A stretch of 64,000 nt of DNA from positions 1 to 64,000 of the forward strand of contig NZ_FRBD01000020.1 of NCBI RefSeq assembly GCF_900142525.1. Direction: 5' to 3'. A program made the position numbers and the translations under genes. Shown one piece after another: positions 1 to 5,830 of this stretch (positions are counted from its first letter, which is position 1; each line of letters opens with the position of its first letter). A model generated the notes under the pieces. That model saw only the letters and a list, made by a program, of their open reading frames with translations. It was not told the DNA's origin and did no database searches. This DNA comes from Xylanibacter ruminicola. GTDB taxonomy: Bacteria; Bacteroidota; Bacteroidia; Bacteroidales; Bacteroidaceae.

Positions 1-257
1 TTATATATTATAATATATAATAATTTAAAATAGATATATATGCCTCACTACTATACTATGCAAACACCTAATGCCGCGCTGCCGCACTGCCGCACGCCTT
101 TGTGCGCAAAACGGTTGCGAAGATACTAAAAAACCACAAAATACAGGCCATCCAACATGCATACTTAACAATATTTTAATAGAAATATGAAATAGGCTTG
201 CAACTTTTCGACTTTGGATTACGTCTAAAAGTTAGAGACTTTTAGAAAGAGATTAGA
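1..257. other. AT-rich leader region without a gene
   Basis: No convincing coding frame is seen here. The first 50 bases are almost pure A/T, followed by a GC-rich patch with a short tandem repeat (listed separately). A poor match to a -7 box (CGACTTTGG, around 209-217) lies before the YccF start at 258, so its promoter cannot be assigned with confidence. Confidence 0.5.
72..95. repeat. Three 8-bp tandem repeats
   Basis: Three consecutive units TGCCGCGC, TGCCGCAC and TGCCGCAC occupy 24 bases in an otherwise AT-rich leader. The function is unknown. The composition contrast with the surrounding sequence is what stands out. Confidence 0.6.
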
Positions 258-435
258 ATGAAGACATTAGGAAACATCATTTGGATTATCTTTGGTGGGC
301 GGCATCTGGATCTGGCTCACTCATGTATTCTATGGAGTCATTTTCTGCATCACCATCATTGGTATACCCTTCGGGAAGATGCATTTCCGTCTGGCAAAGC
401 TGGCCCTGTCACCATTCGGTAAAGAATTGGTATAG
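258..435 (+). pseudogene. yccF: YccF-like inner membrane protein, frameshifted
   Basis: Reading from ATG 258 gives MKTLGNIIWIIFGG, a typical YccF N-terminus, then nonsense. Moving one frame at the G run at 297-299 restores the family: GGIWIWL, then CITIIGIPFGKMHFRLAKLA and SPFGKELV, stopping at TAG 433-435. Removing one G would give one continuous protein of about 58 residues with two hydrophobic segments and the family signature IIGIPFG. YccF proteins are small inner membrane proteins of unknown function. The break could be a true mutation, a slippery-run phase switch or a sequencing error, and the sequence alone cannot decide. The longer open frame starting at 281 is out of frame with the family. 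Confidence 0.75.
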
Positions 436-495
436 TCTAATCCTTTGGCAGCTACTTGTACTCTCTGCTATCATCTATTTTTTAATTAAATAATA

Positions 496-529
496 TGGGA
501 AATTCCTACTCAAGTTTAGGGATTTCCCA
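496..529 (+). terminator. Hairpin after yccF
   Basis: A 12-bp stem (496-507 with 518-529, one G-U pair) around a 10-base loop lies downstream of the yccF remnant. It is followed only by a weak T-containing tail, so termination is likely but not certain. Confidence 0.5.
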
Positions 530-551
530 TTGCCAGTTTAGGATAAATCCT

Positions 552-583
552 TTTGAAATGCCGCGAAAAATGCCGTACTTTGC
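552..583 (+). promoter_or_regulatory. Promoter of the secreted protein at 634
   Basis: TTTG at 552-555, a spacer of about 20 bases and GTACTTTGC at 575-583 match the Bacteroidota sigma-A promoter form. The implied 5' leader is about 45 bases and holds a strong AGGAGG site. Confidence 0.6.
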
Positions 584-633
584 ACCGTGATCAAGAAACA
601 AATGTCGAACTTTTAAATATAGGAGGTACGATT

Positions 634-1176
634 ATGAAGAAAACGATAGTGAGCACTAAGCGTTTGATGGTAATGGCAATGATGATGGTAATGACTATCT
701 CGGCCCGCGCGATGAGCTATTCCGCAGCAAAGAACGAGGCACTGTTCCTGAGCGACAAGATGGCATATGAGCTGAACCTCACAGCTTCACAGTATGAGGA
801 TGTATATGAGATAAATCTCGATTATCTGATGAATCTCAACGGACGTGCAGATGTATTCGGAATCTGGTGGGATCGCCGCAATGCTGAGCTCCGCTATGTT
901 CTCAATGCATGGCAGTACGACAAGTACATCACACTTTCTCGCTTCTATCGCCCCGTAGCATGGAAGGCTGGTGGATTTACTCTTGCCGTTTACTCTCACT
1001 ACAACAGAGGTCATTTCTACAATGCATATCCAAAGGTATACGTAACATACAAGGGTGGAAAGCATCATAAGCCTGCTGTTCACAATGACAAGAAGCATGG
1101 TACCAACGAGCGTCACAAGGCTATGGCTACCAATAATAACCGTAGCATGTCTGGTCATTTTGCAGGTCGCAGATAA
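634..1176 (+). CDS. Secreted hypothetical protein
   Basis: A 180-residue protein. ATG 634 was chosen because AGGAGG (621-626) sits just upstream and a clear signal peptide follows (MKKTIVSTKR, a Met-rich hydrophobic core, cleavage near ARA-MS). An in-frame start at 553 would lie upstream of the promoter -7 box. The early mature part contains ELNLTASQYEDVYEINLDYL, reminiscent of the helical LNLTxxQ motif of Spy/DUF4890-type periplasmic proteins. The middle is rich in Trp and Tyr, and the C-terminus is basic, His-rich and probably disordered. It has its own promoter and terminator, so it is monocistronic. The family is not recognised with certainty. Another protein with a related helical motif lies close by at 1470-1916. 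Confidence 0.75.
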   Translation: MKKTIVSTKRLMVMAMMMVMTISARAMSYSAAKNEALFLSDKMAYELNLTASQYEDVYEINLDYLMNLNGRADVFGIWWDRRNAELRYVLNAWQYDKYITLSRFYRPVAWKAGGFTLAVYSHYNRGHFYNAYPKVYVTYKGGKHHKPAVHNDKKHGTNERHKAMATNNNRSMSGHFAGRR

Positions 1177-1220
1177 GTAATTGTTAGTTGAGTTAGAATA
1201 TATACCTCTTAGGAGGCCCA

Positions 1221-1254
1221 AGGGAATCTCATAGTGATATGGGATTCTCTTTTT
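1221..1254 (+). terminator. Rho-independent terminator
   Basis: A 13-bp stem (1221-1233 with 1238-1250, including G-U pairs) with a GTGA tetraloop is followed by a T run. It ends the 634-1176 transcript. Confidence 0.8.
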
Positions 1255-1281
1255 GTCTTTTCTTGCCACGAACTTCTTTCG

Positions 1282-1290
1282 TACCTTTGC
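1282..1290 (+). promoter_or_regulatory. -7 box TACCTTTGC
   Basis: A consensus -7 element lies 3 bases before ATG 1294. Transcription would start almost at the start codon, so the leader would be extremely short or absent. Confidence 0.6.
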
Positions 1291-1293
1291 AAT

Positions 1294-1437
1294 ATGAAAA
1301 AGTTCAATATCATACTCCCCGAAAGTTGGGCCGAATTGACAGACCTGCAGCTGCTCATGGTCTATCGTCTGTTCGCATCTGACTTGTCTACAGCAGAACT
1401 CCGAAAACAACACAAAAATTCGCCAGCGTTCTCCTAA
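1294..1437 (+). pseudogene. Orphan 47-residue N-terminal gene remnant
   Basis: The frame begins MKKFNIILPESWAELTDLQL and runs 47 residues to TAA 1435-1437. The text looks like the N-terminal end of a larger folded protein (compact LPESWxELTD motif, no signal, no membrane segment) rather than a complete micro-protein, and the stop lies inside the terminator hairpin. I infer a deletion that fused the 5' end of a gene to a terminator. A consensus -7 box is retained, so it may still be transcribed. The parent family is not identified. It could instead be a real short gene. Confidence 0.45.
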
Positions 1438-1452
1438 GGAGTGCTGGCGAAT
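1418..1452. terminator. Bidirectional terminator
   Basis: A perfect 10-bp stem ATTCGCCAGC (1418-1427) with GCTGGCGAAT (1443-1452), plus an inner CTCC/GGAG pairing. It lies between convergent genes and contains the stop codon of the 1294 frame. Confidence 0.7.
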
Positions 1453-1469
1453 CTGATTAAATAAAGTAG

Positions 1470-1916
1470 TTAATTTGAAGACTTCTTTTTGATATCCTTA
1501 CCCTGTTTGTTACCTTGCTGTGGTTGCATCTTCTGATAGCTCTTGTACTGGTCGTCAGTTAGTATCTTCTTAAGTTTCAATTCATACTCCTGACGCTTTA
1601 CCTGTTGCTGCTTCATCTGAGTCTTTTGAGCATCAGTCATTTCGGGGCAACAGTTTTTTTCCTTGTTATCAGTCTTTTTTGTCTGCTGCTTTCCATTCTT
1701 CTGATCGCACATACCCGGTCCTTGTAGTACTGATTCGTACTCTTTATTCAGAGCTGCCACCTTTTTCTTCTGCGTATCGTTCAGCTTGAGCTTGCTGGTC
1801 ATCTGAGTAGTCATCTCTGAATGAGTCATCTTCTTTTGCGATGAATTTGGCTTTGTCTTAGCCTGTGCCATTGTCAGCATCATCAGCGCTACCATCATTA
1901 ATACAATCTTTTTCAT
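1470..1916 (-). CDS. DUF4890-type secreted Spy-like protein
   Basis: A 148-residue protein with a signal peptide (MKKIVLMMVALMMLTMAQAK). The mature part is highly charged, Lys/Gln-rich and helical, with the motif SKLKLNDTQKKKVAALNKEY near residues 40-60 and a second ILTDDQYKSYQKMQ repeat near the C-terminus. These LNDxQ..K..LN and LTDxQ.. repeats are typical of Bacteroidota DUF4890 proteins, which resemble the Spy/CpxP periplasmic chaperone fold. The protein is probably periplasmic. The role is inferred only from this resemblance. It has its own promoter (1962-1970) and shares a terminator region with the convergent remnant at 1294. Confidence 0.75.
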   Translation of the reverse strand: MKKIVLMMVALMMLTMAQAKTKPNSSQKKMTHSEMTTQMTSKLKLNDTQKKKVAALNKEYESVLQGPGMCDQKNGKQQTKKTDNKEKNCCPEMTDAQKTQMKQQQVKRQEYELKLKKILTDDQYKSYQKMQPQQGNKQGKDIKKKSSN

Positions 1917-1961
1917 CTTTTCTTTCTTTTAGTTATACTTAAATTGATTTCTTTCGATGGT

Positions 1962-1970
1962 GCAAAGGTA
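1962..1970 (-). promoter_or_regulatory. -7 box of the DUF4890 gene
   Basis: The minus strand reads TACCTTTGC, about 46 bases upstream of the ATG at 1916. Confidence 0.65.
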
Positions 1971-2041
1971 TTCATATTTTCTTTCCTACGAAAAATTATT
2001 CTGCGAATCACCCGTATATTTCAGCAAACGCATTCGATGTC

Positions 2042-2074
2042 TTTTGTCTGCCTTATTTTCTTAACTAAATTTGC
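2042..2074 (+). promoter_or_regulatory. Promoter of the 2101 mini-ORF
   Basis: TTTTG at 2042-2046, 19 bases, then TAAATTTGC at 2066-2074. This is a near-ideal Bacteroidota promoter. Confidence 0.65.
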
Positions 2075-2100
2075 ACTAAATAATAAATATTGTTGATAAT

Positions 2101-2241
2101 ATGACCTCTATAATTCCCAAGCCCCAACCAACAGTCGCTCCCGAAGAATCAACATTCTCCTGGAACGCCTCAAAGTTCTTCTCCGACCTCACCGCCCGCA
2201 ACAAATTATTCTCAGGAGTCATTCCCCTAAATGAAAAATGA
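2101..2241 (+). CDS. Orphan 46-residue ORF, possible remnant
   Basis: ATG 2101 opens a 46-residue frame beginning MTSIIPKPQPTVAPEES and containing SWNASKFFSDLTARNKLFSG. It has a good promoter 27 bases upstream. The stop TGA 2239-2241 lies inside a terminator hairpin, the same arrangement as the 1294 remnant. It has no signal peptide or membrane segment and the family is not recognised. It could be the 5' end of a deleted gene or a real micro-protein. Its position beside tRNA genes fits a scar left by a lost integrated element, which is inference. Confidence 0.4.
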   Translation: MTSIIPKPQPTVAPEESTFSWNASKFFSDLTARNKLFSGVIPLNEK

Positions 2242-2262
2242 CCGCCATTTGGCAGTCATTTT
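2235..2262 (-). terminator. tRNA-Arg operon terminator (also reads on plus)
   Basis: A 13-bp stem with one mismatch (2235-2247 with 2250-2262). On the minus strand it is followed by TTTTTC, 10 bases after the last tRNA. On the plus strand it ends the 2101 ORF. Confidence 0.7.
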
Positions 2263-2272
2263 CTCGTCTTCG

Positions 2273-2346
2273 TGATTCCGGCGGGATTCAAACCCACAAC
2301 CTTCTGATCCGTAGTCAGATGCTCTATTCAGTTGAGCTACGGAACC
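2273..2346 (-). tRNA. tRNA-Arg (ACG), copy 2
   Basis: A 74-base cloverleaf on the minus strand. The acceptor stem GGTTCCG pairs with CGGAATC (one G-U), discriminator A, D arm with GCTC...GAGC, and anticodon stem TCTGA/TCAGA with loop CTACGGA giving anticodon ACG. The T arm contains GGTTTGAATCC. No CCA is encoded. It is identical to the copy at 2379-2452, from which it is separated by 32 bases. Confidence 0.95.
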
Positions 2347-2378
2347 CTGTTCCGTGGAACGATTGCAACCTTGAGAAG

Positions 2379-2452
2379 TGATTCCGGCGGGATTCAAACC
2401 CACAACCTTCTGATCCGTAGTCAGATGCTCTATTCAGTTGAGCTACGGAACC
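2379..2452 (-). tRNA. tRNA-Arg (ACG), copy 1
   Basis: The same 74-base sequence as the downstream copy, with anticodon ACG. It is promoter-proximal, so the two copies are probably cotranscribed as a dimeric precursor. Confidence 0.95.
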
Positions 2453-2469
2453 ATTTCCGATTTGCGGGT

Positions 2470-2478
2470 GCAAAGGTA
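2470..2478 (-). promoter_or_regulatory. -7 box of the tRNA-Arg pair
   Basis: The minus strand reads TACCTTTGC, 17 bases before the first tRNA base. Confidence 0.7.
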
Positions 2479-2536
2479 CACACTTTTCTCGACTTGACCA
2501 AATGTTTTCGAGTTTTTTTTTGAAAAAAGTGCGTTT

Positions 2537-3421
2537 TTACACTATTATGCGAGTTTTATGATAGTTTTCGCGAAATTCTGAGGGGCTACAACCCTTACGT
2601 TTCTTAAAAATGCGATTGAAGTTGCTCAGATTGTTGAACCCACACTGATAACTGATTTCGGCTACAGAGTTGGTACTATCCACAAGCAAACGGCTGGCAT
2701 AGCCCAAACGCTGGTCGATGATATACTCGCTGAGGTTGCGACCTGTATGCAGCTTGAAGAATCGGCTGAAGGCCGAAGGACTCATACCGGCGATGTTGGC
2801 GAGAGTGGTAAGGCGTATCTCGTTCTTGTAATTCTGTTCGATGTAGCTCTTCACCTTCTGCACGCGGCGGCTGTCGCTGGTAACCTCGACCTTGGCAAAG
2901 CTGCTGGAGGCCAGCGTATGGGCGCCATCGCACTTAGACAACTCGTAGAGAATGGTGAGGAACTGCATGAAGGCATAGAAGCCATCCTTGACCTGGCAGA
3001 GCGACGACAGCATGGGGTAAACGCGCATGATGGCATCCATGGGGAAACTGAGCCCCTTGCGAGCCTCCTGCAGCATGTGGCGCACGGAATTAAACGGATT
3101 GCGCCCAAACAGGCTCTCGTCGGAAAAATCGAACTCGAAGTGGACGGTGATTTCGTGGATGTCTTCGCTGGTACATGAGCCCTGCTCCCAGACGTGCTCC
3201 AGGTCGGGGCTGGTAATGAGCACCAGATCGTAGTCGCTTATCACCTCGTTAGAGTCGCCCACGATACGGCGAACGCCAGGGGCATGCTCTACGAAGTTAA
3301 GCTCGAAAACCTTATGATTATGGATGGGATAAGTGAACTCTTTTTTGCGGCGTTCGGCAATGTAGAGCACATCCTTACCCATCAGAGGCGTAATCTCGTG
3401 GATTACCTTGGATTCTATCAT
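2537..3421 (-). CDS. AraC-family transcriptional regulator
   Basis: A 294-residue DNA-binding regulator. The N-terminal half (about 1-170) has a cupin-like sensor pattern with a histidine-bearing strand (YPIHNHKVFELNFVE). The C-terminal 110 residues form the double helix-turn-helix AraC domain: first HTH LTTLANIAGMSPSAFSRFFK, second around SVAEISYQCGFNNLSNFNRI, then the closing GCSPSEFR. The start overlaps the dapA stop by four bases (ATGA), so translation is coupled to dapA. Its ligand is unknown. The coupling suggests it is made whenever dapA is made and may respond to cell-wall or lysine-pathway status, which is inference only. Confidence 0.9.
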   Translation of the reverse strand: MIESKVIHEITPLMGKDVLYIAERRKKEFTYPIHNHKVFELNFVEHAPGVRRIVGDSNEVISDYDLVLITSPDLEHVWEQGSCTSEDIHEITVHFEFDFSDESLFGRNPFNSVRHMLQEARKGLSFPMDAIMRVYPMLSSLCQVKDGFYAFMQFLTILYELSKCDGAHTLASSSFAKVEVTSDSRRVQKVKSYIEQNYKNEIRLTTLANIAGMSPSAFSRFFKLHTGRNLSEYIIDQRLGYASRLLVDSTNSVAEISYQCGFNNLSNFNRIFKKRKGCSPSEFRENYHKTRIIV

Positions 3422-4305
3422 ATCTTAAGCTCTTTCAGAATCTCGGCCATACGCTGCATGTTGTTGATGCGCATGGGCACAAGCGGCAGGCGGAGCACAT
3501 TCTCAATGAAGCCCATCTCCGACAACATAGCCTTTACGCCAGCAGGGTTGCCATCGACAAAGAGCAGCGAGAACAGGTCGGTAAAGCGGTGGTGGATGGT
3601 ACGGGCAGGATCGTACTCGCCTCGCATCTGGAGGCGGATCATGCGCGAGAACTCCTTAGGCAGGGCATTGCCGATAACAGAGATGACACCTACTGCGCCG
3701 CAGCTAACCATGGGGAAGGTGAGCGAGTCGTCGCCCGAGATAACATCGAAGTCGGCAGGCTTGTTCTTGATAATCTCGTCTACCTGCTCAAGATTGCCGC
3801 TGGCCTCCTTGATGGCTACGATATTCTTGCAGTCGCGCGCCAGGCGAACGGTAGTGGCAGCCTGCAGGTTAACGCCCGTACGACCAGGCACATTATAGAG
3901 CACTACGGGCAGCGATGTGGCAGCCGCAATAGCCTTGAAGTGCTGGTAGAGGCCCTCTTGCGATGGCTTGTTGTAGTAAGGACACACGCTGAGCACGCCG
4001 TCGATACCCTTGAAGTCGGCCGTTTTCAGCTCTTCGATGACAGCAGCCGTGTTGTTGCCGCCGCATCCCATTAAAATAGGTACGCGCGCCTGCACGTAAT
4101 CTACTATAAGATCCTTGATTTTCTGCTTTTCTTCGCGTGTAAGTGTTGGTGTCTCGCCAGTTGTAGCGAGAATACAAAAGAAGTCGGCGCCATTGTTAAG
4201 CTGATAGTCTACAAGACGTATCAGCGCATCGTAGTCAACCGAGCCGTCTTCTTTGAATGGGGTGATGAGTGCAATACCAAGCCCCTTAAAAATATTGTGT
4301 ACCAT
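3418..4305 (-). CDS. dapA: 4-hydroxy-tetrahydrodipicolinate synthase
   Basis: A 295-residue cytoplasmic TIM-barrel aldolase that condenses pyruvate with aspartate semialdehyde, the first committed step to meso-diaminopimelate and lysine. The family signature GADFFCILATTGETPTL is at 39-54 (Thr48/Thr49). The catalytic tyrosine is Tyr137 in YNVPGRTG with Arg142 nearby, and the Schiff-base lysine is Lys166 in VAIKEASGN. Tyr110/Tyr111 fit the dimer-interface tyrosine of the proton relay. Full length for the family. It is first in a two-gene unit with the AraC regulator, under a TATCTTTGC promoter. Confidence 0.97.
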   Translation of the reverse strand: MVHNIFKGLGIALITPFKEDGSVDYDALIRLVDYQLNNGADFFCILATTGETPTLTREEKQKIKDLIVDYVQARVPILMGCGGNNTAAVIEELKTADFKGIDGVLSVCPYYNKPSQEGLYQHFKAIAAATSLPVVLYNVPGRTGVNLQAATTVRLARDCKNIVAIKEASGNLEQVDEIIKNKPADFDVISGDDSLTFPMVSCGAVGVISVIGNALPKEFSRMIRLQMRGEYDPARTIHHRFTDLFSLLFVDGNPAGVKAMLSEMGFIENVLRLPLVPMRINNMQRMAEILKELKI

Positions 4306-4326
4306 AAATCTGTAATCTTATCGGCT

Positions 4327-4335
4327 GCAAAGATA
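4327..4335 (-). promoter_or_regulatory. -7 box of dapA
   Basis: The minus strand reads TATCTTTGC, 21 bases upstream of the dapA ATG. Confidence 0.65.
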
Positions 4336-4350
4336 CACAATTTAAATGAA

Positions 4351-4378
4351 AATCGCAGCAAAATGCTGCGATTTTTTT
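4351..4378. terminator. Terminator after the SPFH gene
   Basis: A perfect 10-bp stem AATCGCAGCA (4351-4360) with TGCTGCGATT (4364-4373) and a three-base loop. It is flanked by T runs on one strand and shorter T-rich sequence on the other. It separates the NfeD/SPFH unit from the dapA promoter. Confidence 0.75.
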
Positions 4379-4388
4379 CATTTTAGTG

Positions 4389-5342
4389 TTATTCTGCTTT
4401 AAATAGGTCCTTAATACCACCAATTGAGCCAAGCAGATTAGTGGCCTCGTAAGGCAGGTAAACCGTCTTTGTCTTTTCGCCCTCGGCCAGCTCCTGCATC
4501 ATTTGGATGTACTTCTGAGCCAGCAGATAGTTGGCAGGATTAGTGCTCTTGCCTACAGCCTGGGTAATGAGTTCGATGGCCTTAGCCTCGGCCTCAGCTT
4601 TACGGATGCGTGCCTGAGCCTCACCCTCAGCCTGCAGGATAGCCTGCTCCTTGGCAGCCTCAGCCTTGTTAACGATGGCGGTGCGCTCACCCTCAGAAGC
4701 CAGAATCTCGGCAGCCTTCTGACCCTCAGAAGTCAGAATCTGTGCGCGCTTGTTACGCTCGGCCTGCATCTGCTTCTCCATGGCGGTGAGCACAGAATCA
4801 GGAGGTGTGATGTCCTGCAGCTCTACGCGGTTCACCTTGACGCCCCACTTGTCGGTGGCATCGTCGAGCACGGCACTCAGCTTCTTATTAATAGTATCGC
4901 GCGAGGTCAGCGTCTCGTCGAGCTCCAGTTCACCGATAATGTTACGCAGGGTGGTCTGGGTAAGCTTCTCGATGGCGTTAGGCAGGTTGTTGATCTCGTA
5001 GGTGGCCTTGAACGGATCTACAATCTGGAAGTAGAGCAGCGCATTGATTTCAGTCTGCACGTTATCCTTGGTAATCACGTTCTGCTTAGGGAAGTCGTAC
5101 ACCTGTTCACGCAGATCGATAGTGGTTGAGTACATATAGCGGCCGTGGTGAAGCACTACGATAGACTTGGCGCGATCGATGAACGGGATGATGATGTTGA
5201 TACCCGGCTGGAGGGTGGCGTAATAACGCCCCAAGCGCTCGATAATCTTGGTTTCTGACTGTGGAATAATAACAAGCGTCATCTTGGCAAAGATAATCAC
5301 CAAAACCACGATGGCAATCAGGATGTAAGTTGCAATGTCCAT
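4389..5342 (-). CDS. qmcA: SPFH/stomatin-family membrane protein (QmcA-like)
   Basis: A 317-residue protein with one N-terminal membrane helix (about 3-28), then an SPFH/Band-7 domain (about 25-200, opening with IIPQSETKIIERLGRYYATL), then an Ala/Glu-rich coiled coil (about 205-265), and a C-terminal tail with a hydrophobic NLLGSIGGIKDLF stretch. Stomatin-type proteins oligomerise into ring or cage scaffolds in membrane microdomains and often regulate membrane proteases. The neighbour 20 bases upstream is an NfeD-like protein, the classic conserved partner. Confidence 0.9.
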   Translation of the reverse strand: MDIATYILIAIVVLVIIFAKMTLVIIPQSETKIIERLGRYYATLQPGINIIIPFIDRAKSIVVLHHGRYMYSTTIDLREQVYDFPKQNVITKDNVQTEINALLYFQIVDPFKATYEINNLPNAIEKLTQTTLRNIIGELELDETLTSRDTINKKLSAVLDDATDKWGVKVNRVELQDITPPDSVLTAMEKQMQAERNKRAQILTSEGQKAAEILASEGERTAIVNKAEAAKEQAILQAEGEAQARIRKAEAEAKAIELITQAVGKSTNPANYLLAQKYIQMMQELAEGEKTKTVYLPYEATNLLGSIGGIKDLFKAE

Positions 5343-5362
5343 AATAATAGTTTTTTAAATTG

Positions 5363-5815
5363 TTAATGAATTGATTCTACTGTGATGATGGTGCTCTCGC
5401 GACCTACAACGCGAACGCTGGCACCCTCGGGGATGTCGGCCTGCTCGTGGGTTACCGACTTCCAGATGTCGCCATCAATCTGTACTCGGCCGTAGCCACC
5501 AGCTTTCACGGTCTCTACTACCCTGCCCTCGCGGCCCATCAAGGCATCGGCATTACTAACGCGCTTATCTTCGCCCTTATGCAGATAGCGCTTGGCAAAG
5601 GGGCGCACATAGAACAGGCTGAGCAGCGTAACGATGGCAAACACGGCTATCTGGATATAGATACCTGCGCCCAGAGCTGCTATGATGGCGGCTGCGGCGG
5701 CACCAATGGCGAAGCAGAAAATAAAGAAATCGCCCGCCGTGAGTTCAAGAATCAGGCAGATAACGGCTACTACGGCCCACAACTGCCAAAGATGTTGCAT
5801 GATATAGTCGATCAT
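5363..5815 (-). CDS. NfeD-like membrane protein
   Basis: A 150-residue protein. Hydrophobic helices fill residues about 8-70 (LWAVVAVICLILELTAGDFF and following segments), and a soluble OB-fold (about 85-148, DALMGREGRVVETVKAGGYG) makes up the C-terminus. This is the short NfeD type without a protease domain. It is cotranscribed with the downstream SPFH gene, and such pairs are thought to organise membrane domains or help membrane protein quality control. The start lies 15 bases after the C10 peptidase stop, so it may also be read from the peptidase transcript. Confidence 0.85.
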   Translation of the reverse strand: MIDYIMQHLWQLWAVVAVICLILELTAGDFFIFCFAIGAAAAAIIAALGAGIYIQIAVFAIVTLLSLFYVRPFAKRYLHKGEDKRVSNADALMGREGRVVETVKAGGYGRVQIDGDIWKSVTHEQADIPEGASVRVVGRESTIITVESIH

Positions 5816-5830
5816 AACGCAAATAAGAGT

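Noticed and set aside
281..493. 70-residue plus-strand open frame
   Set aside because: It is out of frame with both halves of the YccF protein and its translation shows no family features.
787..1413. 208-residue minus-strand frame
   Set aside because: It lies opposite the secreted protein at 634-1176 and across two terminators and a promoter; composition does not look like protein.
2332..2523. 63-residue plus-strand frame
   Set aside because: It reads across the antisense of a tRNA gene and its promoter.
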